Positions 6,889 to 12,487 of a stretch of 16,742 nt of DNA are shown piece by piece. Source of the DNA: Nitrospirota bacterium (GTDB taxonomy: Bacteria > Nitrospirota > Thermodesulfovibrionia > Thermodesulfovibrionales > UBA1546); contig SCSY01000236.1 in the NCBI GenBank assembly GCA_004298625.1, positions 1-16,742 of the forward strand, written 5' to 3'. The notes beneath the pieces were generated by a model that saw only the letters and a program-made list of their open reading frames with translations, had not been told where the DNA came from and did not search any database. Each line of letters opens with the position of its first letter. The first letter of the stretch is position 1. The position numbers and the translations under genes were made by a program.

Positions 6889-7014
6889 ATGACAAGGCGT
6901 GACTTTATAAGGTTCTTTGTATTTGGAGGTTTTTTAAGCCTTTTCCGCAAAAAGGCGGCGGCATTCACAAAACAGGAGCTTAAAAAGGCAATGTTCTGGA
7001 GAAAAACCGGATGA
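6889..7014 (+). CDS. 41-aa Tat-signal-like peptide
   Basis: MTRRDFIRFF followed by a hydrophobic stretch (VFGGFLSLF) resembles a twin-arginine signal (RRDFI), then KKAAAF and a tail ELKKAMFWRKTG. GGAG lies 5 nt before the ATG, and the stop overlaps the next start as ATGA, so it is probably translated. Nothing recognisable follows the signal; a normal Tat substrate is much longer. The whole peptide looks like the exported N-terminus of Tat-type AmrS proteins without its enzyme domain. Its tail matches that of the 66-aa gene at 5667. It could anchor or guide a partner, or be a relic. Conservation in related genomes would decide. Confidence 0.6.
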   Translation: MTRRDFIRFFVFGGFLSLFRKKAAAFTKQELKKAMFWRKTG

Positions 7015-8432
7015 GATTGAGATTTGTCGCTCTTGCTACTTGCTGTTTGCTGTTTGCTACTGTATTTAATGGCTGCACCGAAAAAGTAAAAGAGCCCTCT
7101 GTTGCGGGATCCTTTTATCCCGCAGATGAAAATACCCTGAGCGGGATGGTGGACGGTTTTCTATCGGCTGCGGAGAACAAGAAGGCCGAGGGGAGGCTTA
7201 TTGCCCTCATATCTCCACATGCAGGTTATCAGTTTTCGGGCCAGGTTGCAGCTTACTCCTACAGGCATTTGAAGGAGAGGGAAATAGACACGGTGATACT
7301 TATAGGCCCAAGCCACCACAAGGCATTTAACGGCGCATCTGTTTACGCAAAGGGCATAATGAAAACCCCTCTCGGCAATATAAGGATTAACAATAAGATT
7401 GCCGCCGCTCTTCTGAATGAGAAAGCAGATGTGGTTTTTGACGCGGGCGCATTCGAGAAAGAGCATTCGCTTGAAGTGCAGCTCCCATTCCTTCAGCGTA
7501 CTCTCAGGAACTTTACGATAGTGCCGATTCTTATCGGCTCTCCGACTAAGGCATCCTTCGAGTTTCTCACCGGAAAACTCACCGAGATTTTAAGAAAAAA
7601 TGAAAAGGCGATAATCATAGCAAGCACGGACCTCTCGCATTTTCATGACTATGATACCGCCGTCATAATGGACAGGAAGGTTGTTGACGCAGTTGAGAGG
7701 ATGTCCCTTGATGATGTGGAGCGATATCTTATAAGCGGCGAGGGCGAGATGTGCGGGGGCTATCCTGTCTTATTTACCATGATGGTCGCAAGAAATCTCG
7801 GCTCGACAAACGGCGTTCTCTATAAGTATGCGAATTCCGGTGACGTCATAACCGACAGGAGCAGCGTTGTTGGGTACTCTGCCATGGGGCTTTATAAGAG
7901 CTCTCTTTCTCAGGCGGAGAAGGATGAGCTTCTCGCCCTGGCAAGACGAACAGTCGAAGGCTATGTGACTAACGGGAAGGCGGCAGAGCCTGATATGAAA
8001 AATCCGCGGCTGAAGGCAAATGCCTCTACATTCGTCACTATCAACAGGCTCGGCCAATTGAGGGGATGCATCGGCAATCCCGAACCCCTCATGCCTCTTT
8101 TCATCTCTGTGATAAGGAATGCCGTATCCGCATGCTCTAAAGACTTCAGGTTTACTCCCATGACCAGAGCGGAACTCAGGGATATGGAGATAGAGATATC
8201 CATACTCTCTCCTTTTGAGCCCCTGAGTGATGTAAGCAGCATAGAGATAGGAAGGCACGGCCTCCTTATAGTTAAAGGGCAATACAGCGGATTATTGCTC
8301 CCACAGGTTCCGGGACATTTCGGCTGGGACAGGACCGCATTTCTCGAAAACCTCTGTATGAAGGCCGGGCTTCCGAAAGACTCGTGGAAGGATGCAAAAC
8401 TCTACAGTTTTACCGCGGAGATTATAAAATAA
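7011..8432 (+). CDS. amrB-amrA: Memo (AmrB) - AMMECR1 (AmrA) fusion lipoprotein
   Basis: A 473-aa fusion of two AmmeMemoRadiSam components. Residues 1-22 form a lipoprotein-type signal (hydrophobic core, VFNG then C22), though Phe at -3 is not ideal. The Memo domain covers about 28-296: SPHAGY (H70), GPSHH (H102/H103), EKEHSLEVQLPF (E151, H152), STDLSH (D207, H210) and EMCGGYP (C248). Histidines and the cysteine correspond to the metal-site residues of human MEMO1. The AMMECR1 domain covers about 300-473: LRGCIG (350-355), then LLLPQVPGHFGWD and a KAGLPKDSW block. The signal implies an extracytoplasmic location for both domains. Start ATG overlaps the stop of the 41-aa peptide (ATGA), with GGAG 9 nt upstream. 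It ends the operon, before the hairpin at 8438-8499. The biochemical role is unknown. Confidence 0.92.
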   Translation: MRLRFVALATCCLLFATVFNGCTEKVKEPSVAGSFYPADENTLSGMVDGFLSAAENKKAEGRLIALISPHAGYQFSGQVAAYSYRHLKEREIDTVILIGPSHHKAFNGASVYAKGIMKTPLGNIRINNKIAAALLNEKADVVFDAGAFEKEHSLEVQLPFLQRTLRNFTIVPILIGSPTKASFEFLTGKLTEILRKNEKAIIIASTDLSHFHDYDTAVIMDRKVVDAVERMSLDDVERYLISGEGEMCGGYPVLFTMMVARNLGSTNGVLYKYANSGDVITDRSSVVGYSAMGLYKSSLSQAEKDELLALARRTVEGYVTNGKAAEPDMKNPRLKANASTFVTINRLGQLRGCIGNPEPLMPLFISVIRNAVSACSKDFRFTPMTRAELRDMEIEISILSPFEPLSDVSSIEIGRHGLLIVKGQYSGLLLPQVPGHFGWDRTAFLENLCMKAGLPKDSWKDAKLYSFTAEIIK

Positions 8433-8437
8433 GTGTA

Positions 8438-8499
8438 AGTGGTTAGTGTTAGTGTCAGTTTATGAATTTTTCTGACACTGTCCACCATTACTGACCACT
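8438..8499. terminator. Nested inverted repeat between convergent genes
   Basis: AGTGTCAG (8451-8458) pairs perfectly with CTGACACT (8472-8479) around a 13-nt loop. Outside it AGTGGTTAG (8438-8446) pairs with CTGACCACT (8491-8499) with one G-T pair. The element fills the 72-nt gap between convergent operons. There is a T run in the loop but no long one after the stem, so it is a weak intrinsic terminator at best. It could also be a dispersed extragenic palindrome. Confidence 0.55.
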
Positions 8500-8504
8500 C
8501 TTTA

Positions 8505-9158
8505 TCAGTGCGTATACTTCCCTAACCTCATCAGCATCTCTATATGCGCCAGTTCGCTAGGAACGATCCGGAATTCCACCCAATTCGTATCCTGGCTCGG
8601 AGCGCTGACAGGAATAGCAGTGGCAGTGGCTGCAAAGTAGGACCCATAGTTTTCCTCAAGTTCAGGCTCTGACTTATATATAGAATACAGAATTAACTCG
8701 GCCTTATGCTGCATATTAGTCCTCAGCTCAATATTGCGCTTTGTGTCCCGGGTAACCGTAAATCTGGAGCCTACAATTATAAGGTCAATATGAGACCTGG
8801 TGTTTCTGTCATTCAGCGCTGTCATAAAAACATGCCCCAGCTTATTCAGGATTGTATGCGCAGACTCCTTCATGTTGTTGCCGTTGTCAAACAGCAAAGA
8901 CTCTTCAATGAAAATAGAACCCATCTTAAAGCTTATGCCCCTGACTTCCTCTGCTCCAAATTCTTTTACGAGCAGGCTGCTGATGCTCCCGGCAAATTCG
9001 CTCCTGGGAAGGGAAATAGCAAGCGCGGGTTCAAGAAATCTCTGTATCTTGACAGCCCTGTAATAAAGGACCGCGCTCAGGAGAAGGAGGCCGGCAAGAA
9101 TCAGGCCGAATACAGGACCCGGCGGCAGGATGAATTTTTTTATAAAAGCGCTTTTCAT
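8505..9158 (-). CDS. Membrane-anchored, degenerate OmpA/MotB-like protein
   Basis: A 217-aa protein with one N-terminal membrane helix (about 15-33) and an extracytoplasmic domain. From residue 78 the pattern follows OmpA/MotB C-terminal domains: a strand and SLLFDNGNN, the helix AHTILNKLGHVF, the strand IDLIIVGS, NIELRTNMQHKAELIL in place of N-x2-LS-x2-RA, and NWVEFRIV at the end. The peptidoglycan-binding Asp (TD motif) and Arg (RA motif) are not present, so cell-wall binding may be lost. The ATG shares one base with the TAA of the response regulator gene (TAATG), and GAGG lies 10 nt upstream. It is the third gene of the histidine kinase operon. Fold assignment is by eye. Confidence 0.65.
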   Translation of the reverse strand: MKSAFIKKFILPPGPVFGLILAGLLLLSAVLYYRAVKIQRFLEPALAISLPRSEFAGSISSLLVKEFGAEEVRGISFKMGSIFIEESLLFDNGNNMKESAHTILNKLGHVFMTALNDRNTRSHIDLIIVGSRFTVTRDTKRNIELRTNMQHKAELILYSIYKSEPELEENYGSYFAATATAIPVSAPSQDTNWVEFRIVPSELAHIEMLMRLGKYTH

Positions 9159-10045
9159 TAAATTTTCGCCTCAAGTAATTTCAGGTCTTTTGCCGCCATG
9201 TCAAAATCTTCTTCTGAAATAGTTGTCGGACTGTGAATAGCCTTGTTCCTTATTTTCAGCACCTTATGGAACAGACTTTTCTTGAATTGACTGACACGCT
9301 GCGTGCGCTCAAGTTCCTTCAGGCAATCATAGAGACCTGGGAAGGAGCGGCCGAGTATCCTGCGCGTAAATATCTTCAGCCGTGTTTCAAGGTGGTGCCC
9401 CAGAAGCAGGGAGGCAATAACCTTCTCCCCTTTCCTGTAATAATCCATTGCTTGCTCAAGAGATATGCCCCCTTTAAATATATTTATATTTTCATGGGAC
9501 TCGAGTTCCCCTGGAGCAAGACCCTGTATTTTTTGATAAACCTCCAGACATTTGTCCAGCTCATCTTTCTCGAGGTATGACTCGGCAAGAAGGAAAAGAT
9601 CCCGCAAATTGCCGGAAGCCTCCTTCTGTTTTAAGGCAAAAGAATAAGCGCGCTGCAAGGCCTCTGTCTTATCGTCCTTTTTATCAAGGACATCAAAGTG
9701 CCTGGCCCATCGCTTTCCCTTAAATATATTATCCTTTGTAAAACGAAATAACTGTTCGGAGACCTCGGCCTTATTAAGCTTGCCGCTTATAATAATGATA
9801 TTCAGGGTCGGATAGTTTTCGAATATCTCGGGCAGGGCGTCAATGCCTTCATTCATCCGGTCAAATTCTATATCAAGGGTCATGAGGTCAAAAGACTGAA
9901 CCTTCAGAAATTCCATGGCCTGTTTTATGCTGGCAGCCTCATAAAATCTTAAATCCGTTTCTTTTCGGCCCAGGGCCCGCTGAATCTCCAGCTTCAGGAG
10001 CTCACGGTCCTCGTAATTATCATCGGCAAGGAGAGCCCTAAACAT
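9158..10045 (-). CDS. Response regulator with TPR and HEPN-like output domain
   Basis: A 295-aa protein. The receiver domain (1-130) has the acidic pair D8/D9, phosphoacceptor D58 (LMTLDIEFD), S87 (IIISGK) and K122 (VLDKKD). One TPR-like helix pair follows (about 148-182; LFLLAESYLEKDELDKCLEVYQKI). The C-terminal 90 residues are helical and end LFHKVLKIRNKAIHSPTTISEEDFDMA. RNKAIH (266-271) fits the R-[N/D/H]-x3-H signature of HEPN RNases and of DUF4145-type HEPN domains. No DNA-binding domain is present, so output would be RNA cleavage or protein contact. The ATG at 10043-10045 is chosen over a TTG 18 nt earlier because GAAGAGG lies 6 nt in front. It overlaps the kinase stop by 8 nt. The receiver is secure; the HEPN call is by motif and helix pattern. 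Confidence 0.8.
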   Translation of the reverse strand: MFRALLADDNYEDRELLKLEIQRALGRKETDLRFYEAASIKQAMEFLKVQSFDLMTLDIEFDRMNEGIDALPEIFENYPTLNIIIISGKLNKAEVSEQLFRFTKDNIFKGKRWARHFDVLDKKDDKTEALQRAYSFALKQKEASGNLRDLFLLAESYLEKDELDKCLEVYQKIQGLAPGELESHENINIFKGGISLEQAMDYYRKGEKVIASLLLGHHLETRLKIFTRRILGRSFPGLYDCLKELERTQRVSQFKKSLFHKVLKIRNKAIHSPTTISEEDFDMAAKDLKLLEAKI

Positions 10046-11078
10046 CAACGGCCTCTTCGACAAACGGAAGATTGATTATGATTTCTGCGCCTACCCCCGG
10101 CGCAGTATATTCCTTGCCGACCCTTATCTTTCCTGCATGAAGCCCGACAACATATTTGGTAAAATAAAGTCCCTCGCCCCATCCCTCGTGACTCGTTTTT
10201 CCTTTATAAAAACACTGTTCCGCCTGCTGCTCATCCATCCCGATGCCCTTATCCCTGAAAGACAGAGAAACATAACGGCGCCTTCCGTCAAGGTCCACGG
10301 TGAACGATATCAGGACCTGAGCGCGCGCCTGTTCGCGCTTTTTATACCTGACGGCGTTATCCATAATATTTTCAAACACGGTCTTCAGCAAAGCCTGTGA
10401 GGCAAAGATGGTGTGCGTGTAAATATCGCTCTGAAAGGCAACATCAGCCAGATCGCCGTATTGTCTTGCAATGCCTTCAAGCATTTCTTTTAAGTCAACT
10501 TTTTTAAAATCAACAAGCACCGATTCCCGCTCGTCCGAGATTTTCTTGAATATCTCGATATCCGAAAACAGCTTATCCAGGTTGTCATCAAGGCGCGCCT
10601 TCACATCAGGCTGAAGCTCGGGGAGCAGGTCTATTCTTCTTTTTATTCTTCCAAGATTATTTTTAAATTCATGCCCGATGGTGGCGGATATATAGCGGAT
10701 AAACTCATTGCGCCGCGCAATCTCCCGATTCTTCATCAGAAGCAGGGTGTTCTCATGCGCCCTCCTCTGTTTTTGCTGATAAATAAAAGTCAGATAGCCG
10801 CTGAACATGGTGAAGGATATTATCATCATCAAAAACGCAATATCCGATACTCTGGTAGATGCATCAAGCAGTCCCTGCATAATTGAAAGGCGTTCTTCTG
10901 TGCCGGCTGATACCGGAATTTCATAAAGTCCCTTCCACGGCATTAGCCATGGGGCGAGTCGGCCAAAGGGCGGGATGAACCGGTCAAAATAAACCATAGC
11001 CAGCACAAGCCAGATAAAAAGCATCGAAACCAGCAAAAGTAAATGCCTCAGCTTATCAAAAGCGCCTGAAAAAGACAT
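10038..11078 (-). CDS. Membrane sensor histidine kinase
   Basis: A 346-aa sensor kinase. Two membrane helices (about 12-31 and 79-100) enclose a short extracytoplasmic loop of some 47 residues, too small for a classical ligand domain. A linker helix (101-128) leads to the phosphorylation helix ISATIGHEFKNNLGRI, with H136 as the likely phosphosite. The HATPase domain has ENIMDNAVRY (236-245), FRDKGIGMDE (274-283, D276) and EGWGEGLYFTKYVVGLHAG (298-316). The gene overlaps the following response regulator by 8 nt, so the two form a cognate pair. The ATG at 11076-11078 has no clear ribosome site, and I found no convincing promoter for it in 11079-11236. The signal sensed is unknown; membrane state is possible given the short loop. 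Confidence 0.9.
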   Translation of the reverse strand: MSFSGAFDKLRHLLLLVSMLFIWLVLAMVYFDRFIPPFGRLAPWLMPWKGLYEIPVSAGTEERLSIMQGLLDASTRVSDIAFLMMIISFTMFSGYLTFIYQQKQRRAHENTLLLMKNREIARRNEFIRYISATIGHEFKNNLGRIKRRIDLLPELQPDVKARLDDNLDKLFSDIEIFKKISDERESVLVDFKKVDLKEMLEGIARQYGDLADVAFQSDIYTHTIFASQALLKTVFENIMDNAVRYKKREQARAQVLISFTVDLDGRRRYVSLSFRDKGIGMDEQQAEQCFYKGKTSHEGWGEGLYFTKYVVGLHAGKIRVGKEYTAPGVGAEIIINLPFVEEAVDV

Positions 11079-11236
11079 TTCTAATTTTAACCCATTTCAA
11101 TAATTAATTTCCTGCAAGTTTCAGATAAAATCCTCAACAAATTCCTGACACTGATTTCACAGGGGAAATTTATATAAATCAGATAGTTATGGAGCGATGA
11201 ATGTATTTTTTGGCGTAACAAATTTTTCTTTTCTTG
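11079..11236. other. Divergent intergenic region, AT-rich, with palindrome
   Basis: About 160 nt between the histidine kinase start and the rightward promoter hold no gene I can support. ATTTATATAAAT (11168-11179) is a perfect 12-bp palindrome. CTGATTT (11151-11157) and AAATCAG (11176-11182) form an overlapping 7-bp inverted repeat. Such a site between divergent genes may bind a regulator. Confidence 0.4.
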
Positions 11237-11264
11237 TTGACCATCCTATCCGGCAACATATAAA
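11237..11264 (+). promoter_or_regulatory. Candidate sigma-70-type promoter
   Basis: TTGACC (11237-11242), 16 nt, then TATAAA (11259-11264); both hexamers match five of six consensus bases. A start near 11271 would leave about 28 nt before the 45-aa ORF at 11299, with the nuclease-like gene next. Confidence 0.6.
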
Positions 11265-11298
11265 ATTATGCCATGCGTGTTGAGAATAGAAATAAACT

Positions 11299-11436
11299 AT
11301 GCTGAACACATACTTCAAGCGTATCTTTGATGTTGCAAAGCGCGGCGACGTAACTGCTCTTAAAAAGACAATCGGGGTTCAAGAAAAAATAGATAAGGCA
11401 TATCAGGGTTTCGAAGCCGAAACAATCGAATTTTAA
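11299..11436 (+). CDS. 45-aa small ORF, possible gene
   Basis: The frame encodes a charged, helix-prone peptide of 45 residues beginning MLNTYFKRIFDVAKRGD and ending GFEAETIEF. The stretch IFDVAKRGDVTALKKTI recalls the start of an ankyrin repeat, but there is too little for a call. A good promoter lies about 28 nt upstream of the ATG, and the next gene starts 32 nt after the stop. The ribosome site is weak and stops precede the ATG in frame. It could be a small partner of the nuclease-like protein, a leader peptide, or a remnant. Confidence 0.4.
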   Translation: MLNTYFKRIFDVAKRGDVTALKKTIGVQEKIDKAYQGFEAETIEF

Positions 11437-11468
11437 AGTGTAGCCTGTAAATTTTTTTAAGGTGAGCA

Positions 11469-12317
11469 ATGACCGAAGAGAGAGAAGAAATCCAGTCTCT
11501 GCATGATGAGATTAAAAGACTGAGGAAGACTCTTTCCGAGCTTACGCCGTCTCTCGAAGCGCTTCTTAAACGCAGGGGATTCAGGGTTTATAAAAAAGAA
11601 CCCTCGGACGACCTTATTATCCCACACAAAAAATTTCTTAATAGTTTCTATGAAATAATGAAACGATATTCTTTCAGATTATTTCTCAGGGATGTAATAA
11701 AACATCAGGACTATTTCACAATGGAGCAAGTTACAAAATATGCGACATCCGATGTGACGGATTCGTATATCGCTTTTCTGCTGTCTGTGAAATTGATCGA
11801 AACCGCCGGCGCCCGGGGATTCAGGCTTAAAAAAAGACCGATCAAGAGTTTCGGAGAAACCCTTGAGTGGTTTCTGTGCGAAATATTTAAAAGGGAATTC
11901 AGCGCTGAGGCGGCATGGGGCGTAAAATTCAAAAGACTCGGTGTGGGCGGAGACTATGACCTTATCGCAAAGATTGACGGCTCAATACTTTACATGGAGG
12001 TGAAGTCCTCGCCTCCAAAGCAGATTTATGCAAATGAGATAAGCACTTTTTTTGACAGGGTATTCGACCTTTCCCCCGAGGTTGCCGTATTTTTTATGGA
12101 TACGGAGCTGCGAATGAAAGATAAGATTGTGCCGATGTTTGAAGAAGAATTAAGAAAAAGGCTTCTGTCGCCGCCTCCTGTCCTGAGACTCGAAAAAGAA
12201 CTCTTTCACATATGGGATAAAATCTTTATAATAAATGCCAGGGACAGCATTACAAATAACATCGAGAAGGCATTGGTCCGGTATTTCAGGGCAGGAGCAA
12301 AAATTCATAGCTCATAG
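11469..12317 (+). CDS. Coiled-coil, winged-helix-like, PD-(D/E)XK-type protein
   Basis: A 282-aa cytoplasmic protein without a family name I can give. Residues 1-35 form a Glu/Leu/Lys-rich coiled coil. Residues about 55-122 are helical with a possible winged helix (FTMEQVTKYA ... LIETAGARGFRL). The 125-215 part fits a PD-(D/E)XK nuclease core: E130/E133 in a helix, D162 or D164 in GGDYDLIAKIDG, E177 and K179 in YMEVKSS, then a helix and the strand VAVFFMD. Spacing from D164 to E177-x-K179 is normal, so the site may be active. AAGGTGAG lies just before ATG 11469. It is divergent from the kinase / HEPN-regulator operon. DNA repair, restriction or defence are all possible. Confidence 0.72.
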   Translation: MTEEREEIQSLHDEIKRLRKTLSELTPSLEALLKRRGFRVYKKEPSDDLIIPHKKFLNSFYEIMKRYSFRLFLRDVIKHQDYFTMEQVTKYATSDVTDSYIAFLLSVKLIETAGARGFRLKKRPIKSFGETLEWFLCEIFKREFSAEAAWGVKFKRLGVGGDYDLIAKIDGSILYMEVKSSPPKQIYANEISTFFDRVFDLSPEVAVFFMDTELRMKDKIVPMFEEELRKRLLSPPPVLRLEKELFHIWDKIFIINARDSITNNIEKALVRYFRAGAKIHSS

Positions 12318-12334
12318 TTAAAGGAGGCTATAAG

Positions 12335-12487
12335 ATGGATGTATGTGCAATATGCGCATGGCGCGCAACGTGCCAAAAGAGGTTTTCCATATCAGGCAAA
12401 GATATGCACTGTCCTGATTTTGCAAAGGATGTGGCGCTTAAAGAAAAAACAGAAGAGGCTAAGAAAAAGGAGCAGAAAAAAGGTTGA
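12335..12487 (+). CDS. Small four-cysteine protein
   Basis: A 50-aa product that is easily missed because of its length. GGAGG sits 7 nt before the ATG, an excellent ribosome site. The N-terminal half has C4-x2-C7-x5-C13-x12-C26 (VCAICAWRATC and MHCPDF), suited to bind zinc or an Fe-S cluster. The C-terminal half is a Lys/Glu-rich helix. Its stop shares bases with the TTG start of the ExeA-like gene (TTGA), so the two are probably translationally coupled and may work together. I recall similar small cysteine peptides in related bacteria but cannot name the family. Confidence 0.75.
   Translation: MDVCAICAWRATCQKRFSISGKDMHCPDFAKDVALKEKTEEAKKKEQKKG

Noticed and set aside
7770..8282. Minus-strand open frame of 170 codons inside the Memo-AMMECR1 gene
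   Set aside because: It is opposite a clear two-domain coding region and shows no recognisable protein features.
8505..11078. Reading the operon as a Zorya-type defence system because of the MotB-like protein
   Set aside because: There is no ZorA-like channel protein and no ZorC, ZorD or ZorE; a kinase and response regulator are not Zorya components.
11266..11469. Minus-strand open frame of 67 codons in the intergenic region
   Set aside because: It has no ribosome site, a Phe/Cys/Leu-rich product without a clear domain, and overlaps the plus-strand 45-aa ORF, which has a promoter in front.
12361..12376. Minus-strand TTGGCACG resembling a sigma-54 promoter
   Set aside because: The -12 part is poor (GCGCC for TTGCW), it lies inside the four-cysteine gene, and no minus-strand gene follows.
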